A stretch of 64,000 bases of DNA from Paenibacillus sinopodophylli (GCF_005930355.1 NZ_VDBO01000018.1:1-64000), one strand, 5' to 3'; positions 29,520 through 38,113 are shown, counted from the first letter of the stretch. Notes: generated by a model not told the origin, from the letters alone. Translations and numbers: made by a program.

Positions 29520-29525
29520 TATAAT
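29520..29525 (+). promoter_or_regulatory. -10 element of the TetR gene, probably giving a leaderless mRNA
   Basis: TATAAT ends 6 bases before the ATG at 29532, which puts the transcription start at or next to the first codon. The -35 is weak (TTCTAA about 16 bases upstream). Confidence 0.5.
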
Positions 29526-29531
29526 AAGGGC

Positions 29532-30122
29532 ATGAACCCAAAATCACGCAGGCAAGATGATGCCGAACATACAAAAAAAGCCTTACTTAAACGTGCACAG
29601 TACTTATTCGCAGAGGATGGATACGCCAAAACCTCCATTGATGAAATTGCTAGACAAGAACAATTAACGAAAGGAGCACTATATTATCATTTTAAGGATA
29701 AAATAACGCTGTTTGAACAAGTAGTAGATGGACTACTAGAAGAGATGGTAAAACAGGTGTCCACTGCGATTGATACGGAGATTGATCCGTGGGAAAGAAC
29801 CTTAATCGCCATTGAAACCTATTTGGAAGGTTGTCTTAATCCTGAGTATCGGCATATTGTCATTCAGGAAGCACCTGGCATACTTGGCTGGACCAAATGG
29901 AGGGAAAAAGAAAAACATAGTGTACTCGGTTTATCGACTGCGCTCTTAAAGGAGCTTATGGAGTCCAAGTACATGAAGAAGCAACCTATAGATTTGTTGG
30001 CACACATCATTTTTGGAGCAATAACGGAAGCAGCGATCGGCATTGCGCATTCAGAAGATCCCCATGCGGCGCGTAAACAAGCGAATGACATTTTGGGAAA
30101 TTTGATTAAAGCACTAACATAG
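29532..30122 (+). CDS. TetR-family transcriptional regulator
   Basis: 196 residues. The N-terminal HTH (about 12-58) has the family pattern: ALLKRAQYLFAEDGYAKTSIDEIARQEQLTKGALYYHFKDK, with the typical G-YYHF turn. The C-terminal helical domain (60-190) is the ligand and dimer part. No in-frame Met lies near, and AAGGG is only 1 base from the ATG, so the start is probably used without a leader. The palindrome 50-90 bases upstream fits autoregulation and control of the divergent hydrolase. The inducer is unknown. A conserved hypothetical gene follows after 8 bases. Confidence 0.95.
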   Translation: MNPKSRRQDDAEHTKKALLKRAQYLFAEDGYAKTSIDEIARQEQLTKGALYYHFKDKITLFEQVVDGLLEEMVKQVSTAIDTEIDPWERTLIAIETYLEGCLNPEYRHIVIQEAPGILGWTKWREKEKHSVLGLSTALLKELMESKYMKKQPIDLLAHIIFGAITEAAIGIAHSEDPHAARKQANDILGNLIKALT

Positions 30123-30130
30123 GAGGATAC

Positions 30131-30700
30131 ATGTCCTGGAGTAAAATGAAGCAACAACTGGAGAGCTTTCTTTGTCCTGCGTTAGAAGGACGGGTCGAAT
30201 ATCGTTCAACCAGCTATCGTTATTCACCCGATAAAGCAGGGCTTAGTTATATGGCGGTAGATAAGAAGAACGTATTCAATATGAGTGATCGTACGACTTT
30301 AGTTAGATGGTTTCAGACGGAGCTGGAGATCAAGAATGATCCAGCGATCCAAATCCCGATTAGCAATGAAGAGATAGAGGCGATGAGAGAAGAAACCAAA
30401 GGGAAGGTACCGGAGGATCGCCTGAAAATAATGGCAAGAAGCAGGAAAATATCTGTATATGCAAAAGAGCTTCTGGCAGCTCAGTCATCATTAAGTAAAT
30501 CAAATTTCGTCACTATTGCTAATCAGTTTTTATCGACTTCTATAGAAGATTGCTTAGAGAGTCAAGATATATTATTAAATATTCTAGCTCTGGTTGACAG
30601 ACGAGTTGGGAAAAAACGAATTCAAAATATGGACGAGAAGATGAAGGTAAAGCATCCAATCGTGCAGTTTTTTTATGAACTACGGCGCAGTACGTTATGA
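30131..30700 (+). CDS. Conserved hypothetical protein (SF0329-like)
   Basis: 189 residues, soluble, no signal peptide. It starts MSWSKMKQQLESFLCPALEGRV and has the segment DRRVGKKRI near the end, which I recall as the SF0329 family of unknown function found in Bacillus and relatives; this recall is unverified. AGGAGG lies 4 bases before the ATG, directly behind the TetR stop, so the two genes form an operon. No catalytic motif is visible. Confidence 0.85.
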   Translation: MSWSKMKQQLESFLCPALEGRVEYRSTSYRYSPDKAGLSYMAVDKKNVFNMSDRTTLVRWFQTELEIKNDPAIQIPISNEEIEAMREETKGKVPEDRLKIMARSRKISVYAKELLAAQSSLSKSNFVTIANQFLSTSIEDCLESQDILLNILALVDRRVGKKRIQNMDEKMKVKHPIVQFFYELRRSTL

Positions 30701-30789
30701 GAATTTATGGTTCTAATTCATGCGATTCGTAAGAAGAAATTAACATATCCATCAAATAGTGAGATTTAACAAAAATGAGGGCTTCTGTT

Positions 30790-31752
30790 ATGCCGAAAAA
30801 TGATAATATGCTGGCCATTCTATGGATGTTGAATTCGGGCGTGAAAATAACGGCTAAACAACTATCCGAAAAGTTAGAAATCAATATTAGAACAGTTTAT
30901 CGGTATATGGATGCACTAAGTGCCAGTGGTGTGCCTATTATATCTGACACTGGTCATAATGGCGGGTATAGCCTGCTTCATCATTTCACCCGTGCACCTC
31001 TGTTATTTGATATGGAGGAAAAAAAAGCACTTCTTCATGCTGCTGTTTTTGCAAAAGAAGCGGGATACCCATTGAGCGAGGCACTTGGAAGCGCGACATC
31101 CAAACTTAAAAGGTATTCGACGCAGGAGCAGGAAAGTGTACTTAGTCATCAGTTATCCGGATTTGAAGTTATAAACCGAAAAGGATACGTATCTATTCAG
31201 CCAGTACTAGCGGAATTGGAGCATGCTCTAGCTAATGAATGCTCTGTAGATATTGATTATCGCACAAATCGCGAAGAACAGTATAAGAATAGGGTGATAG
31301 ACCCTTATGGATTGGTTAATTGGAACAATAAATGGTATACGGTTGCATTCTGCCACCTCAGGAATGAGATTCGTATTTTTCGAGCAGAACGGATTTTACA
31401 AATCAAACGAACTCCAATCAGGTTTAAGCGTTCCGAAGGATTCTCGGCCCGTGATTATTTTATGAAAAATCTGTTGCCAGATTTAGTGGACAAAAACGGA
31501 TTAGTTTCCTTAATTATCGGAGGCAGAACAGAGGCGCTGGATGACTTATGCCTGCATTGGTTTATGGGACATCATTTGAAAGAGCGGACTTCCAATCAGG
31601 CGACCTTCTTATTTGAAGCACAAGCCATTCATACACATGTTCCGTATTTTCTTCTTTCTTATGGGAAATCCATTCAAGTAATAGAACCACAACGATTAAA
31701 GGATAAGCTTGTTGCAATTGCTTCAGATTTAATAGAATATTATCAGCTCTAG
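30790..31752 (+). CDS. HTH-WYL transcriptional regulator
   Basis: 320 residues. N-terminal winged helix (about 1-60: ILWMLNSGVKITAKQLSEKLEINIRTVYRYMDALSASGVPI, a DeoR/HTH_11 type) and a WYL domain (about 135-225: DPYGLVNWNNKWYTVAFC..IRIFRAERI), which binds small ligands or nucleic acid. I chose the ATG at 30790 because GAGGG lies 9 bases before it; an ATG at 30775 has no ribosome site. The DJ-1/PfpI gene starts 113 bases downstream beyond a terminator; regulator and enzyme are probably linked functionally. Confidence 0.92.
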   Translation: MPKNDNMLAILWMLNSGVKITAKQLSEKLEINIRTVYRYMDALSASGVPIISDTGHNGGYSLLHHFTRAPLLFDMEEKKALLHAAVFAKEAGYPLSEALGSATSKLKRYSTQEQESVLSHQLSGFEVINRKGYVSIQPVLAELEHALANECSVDIDYRTNREEQYKNRVIDPYGLVNWNNKWYTVAFCHLRNEIRIFRAERILQIKRTPIRFKRSEGFSARDYFMKNLLPDLVDKNGLVSLIIGGRTEALDDLCLHWFMGHHLKERTSNQATFLFEAQAIHTHVPYFLLSYGKSIQVIEPQRLKDKLVAIASDLIEYYQL

Positions 31753-31753
31753 C

Positions 31754-31789
31754 AGCTTCACTGACCGTAGATGTCAGTGAAGCTGTTTT
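31754..31789 (+). terminator. Terminator of the WYL regulator
   Basis: AGCTTCACTGAC/GTCAGTGAAGCT perfect 12-bp stem, 6-7 base loop, then GTTTTA. Confidence 0.9.
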
Positions 31790-31865
31790 ATAATAATGAT
31801 AGTCACGGAATACCAATGGATGGTTGGTGTCACGTGATAAGTTGAGCAATAAGGAGAAATTACAA

Positions 31866-32492
31866 ATGAATAATACAGCATATCTTTATGTGTTTGACAC
31901 CATGTCGGATTGGGAAATAGGTTACTTAACTGCCGAATTGAATACGGGAAGATATTATAAAAAGGGGCTTTCCCCATCCAAAATAGTTACGGTGGGAATT
32001 GAAAAGACTCCTGTAACCACAATGGGCGGATTGAGAATATTACCTGATCTTAAACTGGATGAGTGCAGCATTAAAGGCACAGATCTATTGATTTTGCCAG
32101 GTGGTGATACGTGGACAGAAAGCATTCATCATCCCATTCTAAAAATCGCCGAGGGCTGTTTGCAGGATGATATATGGGTCGCAGCCATTTGCGGGGCCAC
32201 AATGGGACTTGCCCAGACCGGATTGTTGAATTCACGCTATCATACAAGCAATGATCTGGAATACCTTAAAATGATTTGTCCCGGGTACACGGGCGAAAAG
32301 CATTATAAAATGGAGCCTGCTGTAACGGATGGAACACTGATTACAGCATCAGGAATAGCACCGTTGGAATTTTCTGTACATGTCTTGAAAGCCCTCGGTG
32401 TGTTTTCTTCAACAACAGTAGATGCCTGGTATAGTCTTAATAAGACTCATGAACCCAAGTATTTCTATGAGCTAATGCAAGCCATTCAATGA
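31866..32492 (+). CDS. DJ-1/PfpI-family protein (class I amidotransferase fold)
   Basis: 208 residues. The nucleophile elbow AAICGATMGLAQTG carries the conserved Cys, with LLILPGGDTW ahead of it, as in DJ-1/PfpI proteins that act as proteases, glyoxalases or stress proteins. AAGGAG 11 bases before the ATG at 31866 sets the start; an upstream in-frame ATG at 31824 has none. Preceded by a WYL regulator. An imperfect inverted repeat (GTCACG / CGTGAT) at about 31801-31838 could be the regulator's site. Confidence 0.9.
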   Translation: MNNTAYLYVFDTMSDWEIGYLTAELNTGRYYKKGLSPSKIVTVGIEKTPVTTMGGLRILPDLKLDECSIKGTDLLILPGGDTWTESIHHPILKIAEGCLQDDIWVAAICGATMGLAQTGLLNSRYHTSNDLEYLKMICPGYTGEKHYKMEPAVTDGTLITASGIAPLEFSVHVLKALGVFSSTTVDAWYSLNKTHEPKYFYELMQAIQ

Positions 32493-32528
32493 TCGTATAA
32501 GTATGAAATAGATTGTTGCTGCTGTAAG

Positions 32529-32561
32529 AAGGTTTCGAGCGTCTAAGCTTGAAGCCTTTTT
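32529..32561 (+). terminator. Terminator of the DJ-1/PfpI gene
   Basis: AAGGTTTCGAGC / GCTTGAAGCCTT stem followed by TTTTG. Confidence 0.8.
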
Positions 32562-32699
32562 GCTTTGGATTGGATGATATCTATTAAATATACCAGTAAC
32601 TTCAAAATAACCAAATAGATTCCGATATAAAGGGTAGGCTTGGCAGAGGGCGATTACTACGCGTTTGAGTATGTTAATTTTATAGTGAGGAGATTGGAA

Positions 32700-33446
32700 A
32701 TGAACCAACAATATTTACTGAAAAAATGGATACCTATTATGATAGTGATGAGTATTATGGTCGTTGCTCTTTTTATTTCGCTCGGAAATGGGAACTATTC
32801 AGTCCTTGTTAGTGTTGCTGTAGCTGTGGTTATTATCATAATGATTAGAAGAAGGGCTTCTGATAAAGTTGGGATAGCGCTAAAACAAAGAACGTCGGAG
32901 CAGCTTATTGTATGTTTGACGAAGCCACTCCAGTCATTAAAGGATAAGGAAATAATAGAAACCTTTGTTGCCTGCAACACAGCGCTATCCCATATTTTGT
33001 ACGGTGAATACGAGCGGGCTGAAACGGTGATAGGACAGGTAAACTGGGATCGGAAAATTCCAATGTACCAAGCGATCTATTGGAATATAAAGACGTTAAT
33101 AAAGTATTTCCATACCCATGAGTATACGGAAGGACTGTCATTGGCTAGGAAGGCTAAAGCTTTGGCAACTGTTTCACATGCATATCCGGGCAGCAAAAAA
33201 AGTAATATGGCTTATGAAGCGTATGTTGAAATTGGGCAAGTATTAGTGGGGATGGGTAGCGAACATAGCGTCACAAGCCTTGAATTGAAATTTGATAAGC
33301 TGCCCCTACTCGTTCAGTTGTTTGTCGCAAATGGATTATGTGTAGCTTATAAGCAGAGTGGACAAGCAGATAAGTTCGCAAAGATGGATGCCTTTATTAA
33401 GCAGAATGCGCCTTTTTGCAAAGCACTTCAGGATTACAGCGCATAA
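32700..33446 (+). CDS. Hypothetical membrane protein with TPR-like domain
   Basis: 248 residues. Two adjacent membrane helices at about 10-30 and 33-52 (IPIMIVMSIMVVALFISL, YSVLVSVAVAVVIIIMI), then a basic RRR boundary and a cytoplasmic helical domain with TPR-like pairs (ALSHILYGEYERAETVIGQV, NIKTLIKYFHTHEYTEGLSLARKAKAL). GAGGAG stands 9 bases before the ATG at 32700; an upstream TTG in the same frame is not needed. No family recognised. Confidence 0.82.
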   Translation: MNQQYLLKKWIPIMIVMSIMVVALFISLGNGNYSVLVSVAVAVVIIIMIRRRASDKVGIALKQRTSEQLIVCLTKPLQSLKDKEIIETFVACNTALSHILYGEYERAETVIGQVNWDRKIPMYQAIYWNIKTLIKYFHTHEYTEGLSLARKAKALATVSHAYPGSKKSNMAYEAYVEIGQVLVGMGSEHSVTSLELKFDKLPLLVQLFVANGLCVAYKQSGQADKFAKMDAFIKQNAPFCKALQDYSA

Positions 33447-33490
33447 TAAATAATCGGGTCTTGGAATACGGACGTAGTAGCTAATTAACG

Positions 33491-33522
33491 TAAAGGCGAC
33501 CGCAATGAGAGGCGGCCTTATG
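33491..33522. terminator. Possible bidirectional terminator between convergent genes
   Basis: AAGGC-ga-CCGC pairs with GGCGGCCTT around a short loop, between the plus-strand membrane-protein gene and the end of the minus-strand LRR gene. T runs are poor. Confidence 0.4.
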
Positions 33523-34681
33523 TAATGATCTTACCGCCTCGATTGATAATATTCTTTTCCAGTTCCTTATAATTACTTGACTTGAAGTCGACTTGGCTGC
33601 CGGACAGCCGGAGCTTCTTTAATAATGGGAGATCTAGCAGCGAGCTAGCATCTGAAAATGATGTTTTGCATAAATCCAGCGTCTCCAAACCTGTCAAGGT
33701 GGAAATGAATGCCCAAGATTTTGGTTTCAGCATGGTGAGGTCTAAGTTTTTCAACGATTGCATATCGGTTAGCGCTTGTAAATCCTTTACTTTAGTTCCC
33801 CAAATCCATAGTAATTCTAACTGAGGGAATTGCTCTTTGATGTTCTCAATCGATTTCAATTTTGTTTTCTCTATATACAGCGTTTTGAGGTTTGGGCAAA
33901 CCCCCATTTCTTGAAGACTCTCCACAGCTGAGCCTCTAAGCCGCAGTTCTTCAATACTTTGATGTTGATAGAAGGGGCTTATATCAGAGGCAGAACAGAA
34001 ATTGGCATCCAGGATCTTTAGCTTCTTTAGCTGTGTTACATATGAGATGTCCACGAGTTTTTTGGCAGCAACCAGTTTTATTTCTTCTACATTCGGAAAA
34101 ATCTCAAAGCTATTCAAGCTTTGCAATTGACAGCTGTTGAAGCCTAAAGACACCTTTTTTACACCTAAGGCTGGTGCAAAGCTTGGTAGAGTATCAATAC
34201 CGTCAAAGCTCATGCTGATCGTTTCCAAGCTGTCTGGAAGAACAGTTTGGCTATCATAATTATCTTTTGAGAAGCTTACCGTTTTTAAGGAGTGAAGAGG
34301 GGCCAGCAATTGATCAGGCAACGTATGAGGGACGTTGTATAATCCTAGTGATTGCAGTTTGGTTAAGCGTGCAATGGTCTGTACATTATTTTTAATAGTC
34401 GACTTACTGACGAAAGCTAGCTGTTCCAAATTCGCAGCGTAATCGAGGCCAATCAGATCAGGTATGGTCATTTTGGAATCGGTGGTGCCAAATTCCAGCT
34501 TTTTCAGATTAGCGAATTCTTTTAAGGGCTCAAAGGTTTTAATTTGTTTGATATTAAGAAGCTTTAAGGTGTCCAGTTCATAAATGGAATCGGGCTCATG
34601 AAACCATGCATATTTTTTATAGTTGTCCACATAGGATGTCGCCTCGTTGAAAAGTGCCTTTTTTGATTTGTCGTAATCCAT
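33518..34681 (-). CDS. Leucine-rich repeat protein
   Basis: 387 residues, no signal peptide, so cytoplasmic. After a 60-residue head it is made of 22-25 residue LRR units (LKKLEFGTT, TKLQSLGLYNVP, LKILDANFCSASDISPF, LKTLYIEKTKLKSIENIKEQ, LELLWIWGTKVKDLQAL, LETLDLCKTSFSDASSL), resembling the internalin/SDS22 type. LRR domains bind proteins; no effector domain is present. The start at 34681 is set by TCTGGAGG 9 bases upstream; the longer frame (34723) lacks a site. The partner is unknown. Confidence 0.9.
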   Translation of the reverse strand: MDYDKSKKALFNEATSYVDNYKKYAWFHEPDSIYELDTLKLLNIKQIKTFEPLKEFANLKKLEFGTTDSKMTIPDLIGLDYAANLEQLAFVSKSTIKNNVQTIARLTKLQSLGLYNVPHTLPDQLLAPLHSLKTVSFSKDNYDSQTVLPDSLETISMSFDGIDTLPSFAPALGVKKVSLGFNSCQLQSLNSFEIFPNVEEIKLVAAKKLVDISYVTQLKKLKILDANFCSASDISPFYQHQSIEELRLRGSAVESLQEMGVCPNLKTLYIEKTKLKSIENIKEQFPQLELLWIWGTKVKDLQALTDMQSLKNLDLTMLKPKSWAFISTLTGLETLDLCKTSFSDASSLLDLPLLKKLRLSGSQVDFKSSNYKELEKNIINRGGKIIT

Positions 34682-34732
34682 CTCTGTACCTCCAGACTTT
34701 TCTACTTCATTGTAATGTAGCACACGGACGTC

Positions 34733-34791
34733 AAAAAGAGGAAGAGATGAATGAATAAAGGGGATATCCCCGATTCATCATGCCTTCCTCT
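34733..34791 (-). terminator. Terminator of the minus-strand GNAT gene
   Basis: Read on the minus strand, AGAGGAAGG..CTTCCTCT closes a stem that also contains GATGAAT/ATTCATT and GGGG/CCCC pairs, followed by TTTTTGA. Confidence 0.8.
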
Positions 34792-34824
34792 GCTTTGTGT
34801 CCAAACATTAGGGGTTACTCATTG

Positions 34825-35247
34825 TTAATCAAATACAGTAAACATGCCCGTCATCTCGGGCGAATGATCCTTGAATCCATAGGTTTCATAAAATGTATCG
34901 TTCCCATGTGAGGCAAATAGACCTACAAAAGCAATGCCAGTCTTACATTTCTTCTTTTTGATATAGGCAAGCAGTTGGTCGACGATCATCTTTCCTATTC
35001 CTTTATTCTGGTGCTCGGGTAAAACTGCAACATCCTGTATATAAAAATACATCGCTCCGTCGCCAACAATTCGCCCCATACCGACAACTTCCTCGTCGAG
35101 AACGACAACCACGGCATAAATGGAATTTGAAATAGAATGTGTTGCCATCTCGCTATCTACAGTACCCCAGCCTACAGCCTCCCATAAAGTATGGTGCTCA
35201 ACTACAGTAGGGGGACGCTCAATTAATAAATATGTTTTATTTGTCAT
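34825..35247 (-). CDS. GNAT-family N-acetyltransferase
   Basis: 140 residues with the GNAT core: IYAVVVVLDEEVVGMGRIVGDG strand pair, IQDVAVLPEHQNKGIGKMIVDQLLAYI (acetyl-CoA loop Q-N-KGIGK, about residues 77-90) and the FYETYGF C-terminal strand. It transfers acetyl from acetyl-CoA to an amine; the substrate cannot be told. AAGGTGG 5 bases before the ATG at 35247 makes this the likely start; an ATG at 35280 would add 11 residues. Confidence 0.92.
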   Translation of the reverse strand: MTNKTYLLIERPPTVVEHHTLWEAVGWGTVDSEMATHSISNSIYAVVVVLDEEVVGMGRIVGDGAMYFYIQDVAVLPEHQNKGIGKMIVDQLLAYIKKKKCKTGIAFVGLFASHGNDTFYETYGFKDHSPEMTGMFTVFD

Positions 35248-35535
35248 GGTTACCACCTTCGTATCATAATGGGTGGTCATGATGACTCAACCACCTTGGT
35301 TAGTGTTTGATAGTCATTTTCTGCTCCATGTTGTTCATCTCCCTTCGTTTCATATAGAAGATTATATTATGAATACTAGATTTTTACAATTGGATGGAGA
35401 GAGAGAGCTTATGAAATTTGACCTTTTAATTTGGGTCAAGTAGGTAATATTATGCCGGATTCTAATGTATGGGCTGACTTTTAAGGAGAGGTATGGGGAA
35501 AACGATAAAGTTGCAAAACGAAATAAAGAAGACTT

Positions 35536-35718
35536 AGTGCAGGCTTGGTGCGAATGTAAAGCTTACATGAAATCCATGTAGCATTCGCTCTTAGGAAATT
35601 GTCGAATGACAGGATTTTAAAATAAAAAAAATGCTCTATCTATGCTTTTTTTGTTATGATTAGTATGAAAATAGACGGTATAGATGCTTTGGCTGCATCA
35701 ATGGAGTTTATTTTTGCT
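35536..35718 (+). promoter_or_regulatory. CRISPR leader-like sequence
   Basis: The stretch begins with an imperfect inverted pair GGTGCGAATGTAAAGCTTACAT .. ATGTAGCATTCGCTC and continues AT-rich (GGATTTTAAAATAAAAAAAATG) up to the repeat. The GTGCGAATG...CATTCGC pattern followed by an AT-rich tract is what I recall for type I-C leaders. No coding sequence is visible in it. Confidence 0.6.
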
Positions 35719-35751
35719 GTCGCACTCCTCATGGAGTGCGTGGATTGAAAC
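35719..35751 (+). CRISPR. Solitary type I-C-like CRISPR repeat (single copy)
   Basis: 33 bases with stem CGCACTCC-TCAT-GGAGTGCG and the 3' handle GTGGATTGAAAC, matching the type I-C repeat form (GTCGCACTCC...GAGTGCGTGGATTGAAAC). I looked for a second copy 60-75 bases on either side and elsewhere in the window and found none, so there is no spacer bounded by two repeats. No cas gene lies in the window. Confidence 0.8.
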
Positions 35752-35903
35752 GCAGTAACCTACGCGTCATTTCTGAGTTCGTTTGGCTGCTGAAGTAGGG
35801 ACTACGCAAAGGGCTCTAGCTTTTGCAAAGCATTAATTGAAAAAGCATTAAGCTGCCTAAACAGCCCGCATATTTGATACAATAGGAGAAGAGACACGAG
35901 GAA

Positions 35904-35945
35904 TGGGGAGAAATCCTTGATCCAAGGACTCTGTCTCCTTTTTGT
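35904..35945 (+). terminator. Terminator-like hairpin before the metallopeptidase gene
   Basis: GGGGAGA pairs with TCTCC, with CCTTG/CAAGG inside, followed by TTTTTG. It lies 40 bases before the start at 35987 and may end a transcript coming from the leader region or act as an attenuator. Confidence 0.5.
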
Positions 35946-35986
35946 TTGGAGATAGAGAAATTACTTTAATAGGAACGAAGGTTACC

Positions 35987-36643
35987 ATGAAAATAGAATT
36001 CGATAATCAGACGATTACATTTAATGTGCTGTACGCAAATAGAAAAAAACTATACATTCATATCGACTCTACGGGTCATATCACCGTTAAAGCACCTAAT
36101 GGAACAAGCGATGATGAGGTAGTGGCGGCGGTCGAACGTCACGGAACTAGCATTGTGCAGAAATTGCAGGCGATAGCGGCCGCACGCACAGCTCCTGAAA
36201 AGCTGAAGGAATATGAAGACGAAGGGAAGTTTCTTCACCTTGGGAAATATTATTTTCTCCATGAGCTGATCGAGACGAAAGAGCTGACTGAAGAGGAGCT
36301 CAAGCTGCGTCTGAAGAAGTTTTATTTCAACAGCTGCAAGAAAATCATTGGCGAGCGAATTAAGCCCTATCAAACGCAGCTCAAGGTAAAGGCTAAAACG
36401 ATAGAGATCGTAGAATCAAGGACGAAGTGGGGCAGCTGCAGCTCGGAGAAGCATTTGACCTTTAATTACCGTCTGGCGATGGCTCCGCTTGAGGTGATTG
36501 ATTATGTCATTATTCATGAGCTATGCCATCTCACCCATATGAATCATGACCGCTCCTTCTGGAGGCGGGTGGGAAGCATCATGCCGGATTATAAAGAAAA
36601 GGAAGAGTTCTTAGCAAGGTATGGACAGGCAATGACTTTATAG
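35987..36643 (+). CDS. YgjP-like (DUF45) zinc metallopeptidase
   Basis: 218 residues. The zinc site is IIHELCHLTHMNHDRSFW: HELCH (near residue 180) plus the downstream H in NHDRSFW, and the WGSC segment (RTKWGSCSSEKHLTFNYRL) is typical of the YgjP/SprT-like M48 relatives. It is thought to be a cytosolic protease; its substrates are unknown. AAGG just before the ATG at 35987 marks the start; an upstream TTG at 35942 falls inside the terminator-like hairpin. Confidence 0.92.
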   Translation: MKIEFDNQTITFNVLYANRKKLYIHIDSTGHITVKAPNGTSDDEVVAAVERHGTSIVQKLQAIAAARTAPEKLKEYEDEGKFLHLGKYYFLHELIETKELTEEELKLRLKKFYFNSCKKIIGERIKPYQTQLKVKAKTIEIVESRTKWGSCSSEKHLTFNYRLAMAPLEVIDYVIIHELCHLTHMNHDRSFWRRVGSIMPDYKEKEEFLARYGQAMTL

Positions 36644-36730
36644 GGTCTTGGAGAAGACGATTCGGTACGAAACGGGCATACTAGTAGGAATTAATCCTGT
36701 AAGCGACATAGACAATATGGAGGAGGAGTC

Positions 36731-37123
36731 ATGATGGACGAGACGACAAGCAAGATCGAGACGATTGATCAATATATTTCTAACTTTCCAGCTGAGATTC
36801 AAGCTATATTGGAGAAGATTAGAAGCGTAGTCCAAGAAGCAGCGCCTGAGGCAACAGAGAAGATCGGTTATCAAATGCCGACATTTGTGCTATATGGGAA
36901 TTTGGTGCATTTTGCAGCCTTCAAAAAACATATCGGCTTGTATCCGGCTCCAAGCGGAATCGAAGCTTTCAGAGAAAAGTTAGCACCGTATAAAGGAGCG
37001 AAGGGATCGATTCAATTTCCGTTGGATAAACCGATACCTTACGCATTAATTAGCGATATTGTGAAATTTAGAGTTGCAGAGAACATCGAGAAAGCAAACA
37101 GCAAGTTGAAAAAGAAGAAATAA
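36731..37123 (+). CDS. DUF1801 / frataxin-like iron chaperone
   Basis: 130 residues with the DUF1801 (YdhG-like) core: IDQYISNFPAEIQAILEKIRSVVQEAAPEATEKIGYQMPTF, FAAFKKHIGLYP, KGSIQFPLDKPIPYALI and a lysine-rich tail. Bacillus relatives (Fra/YdhG) are frataxin-like iron donors for Fe-S cluster and haem assembly. GGAGGAGG lies directly upstream; the second ATG at 36734 may be the real start. Position just ahead of an AraC regulator and a Fur-boxed siderophore lipoprotein fits a role in iron handling; cotranscription is possible but unproven. Confidence 0.88.
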   Translation: MMDETTSKIETIDQYISNFPAEIQAILEKIRSVVQEAAPEATEKIGYQMPTFVLYGNLVHFAAFKKHIGLYPAPSGIEAFREKLAPYKGAKGSIQFPLDKPIPYALISDIVKFRVAENIEKANSKLKKKK

Positions 37124-37177
37124 AACGTTTTTAAATGAGGGAATGATTGGTTGAGCGGGATTAGAGAGGGTGTTCGT

Positions 37178-37993
37178 ATGGAAAGTCAGTACGATGAGCT
37201 GGCCGCATTTTTCCTGCAGGTGCCGATTGATGTATTCGGCGTGCATCAGACGTTGCTTCAGGCAGGTATTTATCAAGGTCATAAGTACCAGCCTACAGCC
37301 AAATGCGGCTTGGTAATCGCGCTCAAGGGAGAGGCTATTTTCTCCTATGACGGTGAAAGCTATCCCATGTATCCAGGCAAAACCTTGCTTGGCGGCTTTA
37401 ACCGAAGTCTAGAGCTTGAAGTTCAGACGCCTGAGTTCGAATATTTTCTCGTGCATTATTTGCCGGCACACTTGGATCAGGTTAATCTTGCATTTATAAA
37501 AAAGGTGAACGAGCTTCATATCGAGCTGGACGCGGCATTGCTTCAACTAATGGGGCAGCTTAGAGGTCTGTCTCTAATTGTTGGCAATATCGAACTGCTG
37601 GAGAAGAAGACGTTGTTTTATCGTTTGCTTAATAAGGCGCTGCTGTTCGAGAGATACCAGCAAAATAGTGAGAGCCAGCCGATGATGGAGCAGACGATCG
37701 CGTATATAAGAAAGCATTATATGGACACGATAACGCTGGAGAGTCTAGCGGAGCAGCATCAGATGAAAGCAAAGTATTTCTCGCACTTATTCCGCAAATA
37801 TACGGGTATTGGCCCGATTAATTACTTGATCCAATACAGGATGAATCTTGCCCACGTATTGCTCACGACGGCCGATTTCTCCATTCGGGAAATCGCAAGC
37901 AGTGTCGGTTATTCGGATGCTTATTATTTCAGCAGGCTGTTCAAAAAGCATTATGGCATGTCGCCATCGGCAGTGAGGCTGCAAGAGGTGTAG
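37178..37993 (+). CDS. AraC-family regulator next to a siderophore lipoprotein
   Basis: 271 residues. N-terminal cupin-like sensing domain (about 1-150, CGLVIALKGEAIFSYDGESYPMYPGKTLL) and a C-terminal double HTH (about 165-265: ITLESLAEQHQMKAKYFSHLFRKYTGIGPINYLIQYRMNLAHVLL..IREIASSVGYSDAYYFSRLFKKHYGMSP). AGAGGG 7 bases before the ATG at 37178 favours that start over a TTG at 37151. The following gene, 120 bases on and behind a Fur box, encodes an iron-siderophore binding lipoprotein. This is the split version of the fused AraC-lipoprotein ORF at 48413, so it probably activates that transporter, like Btr of B. subtilis. Confidence 0.92.
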   Translation: MESQYDELAAFFLQVPIDVFGVHQTLLQAGIYQGHKYQPTAKCGLVIALKGEAIFSYDGESYPMYPGKTLLGGFNRSLELEVQTPEFEYFLVHYLPAHLDQVNLAFIKKVNELHIELDAALLQLMGQLRGLSLIVGNIELLEKKTLFYRLLNKALLFERYQQNSESQPMMEQTIAYIRKHYMDTITLESLAEQHQMKAKYFSHLFRKYTGIGPINYLIQYRMNLAHVLLTTADFSIREIASSVGYSDAYYFSRLFKKHYGMSPSAVRLQEV

Positions 37994-38061
37994 AAATAAT
38001 CCATCCTCAAATCGGGAAATGATCTATTTGCTCAGAAGTTACACGATGTTATTATTAACTC

Positions 38062-38081
38062 GATAATGATAATCGTTATCA
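38062..38081 (+). promoter_or_regulatory. Fur box
   Basis: GATAATGATAATCGTTATC differs from the classic 19-base Fur box by one base; TGATAATCGTTATCA (38067-38081) matches the 7-1-7 site at 14 of 15 positions. It lies between the AraC gene and the lipoprotein start, 33 bases upstream of the latter. Confidence 0.92.
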
Positions 38082-38113
38082 ATAAAATGAGCGATATTGA
38101 GGAGAAGAATGAA

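Noticed and set aside
35752-35830. Possible first spacer and second CRISPR repeat
   Set aside because: No sequence like the repeat stem or the ATTGAAAC handle follows within 80 bases.
38066-38113. Upstream ATG for the siderophore lipoprotein
   Set aside because: It lies inside the Fur box and would put 16 charged residues before the signal peptide; the ATG at 38114 has a proper ribosome site.
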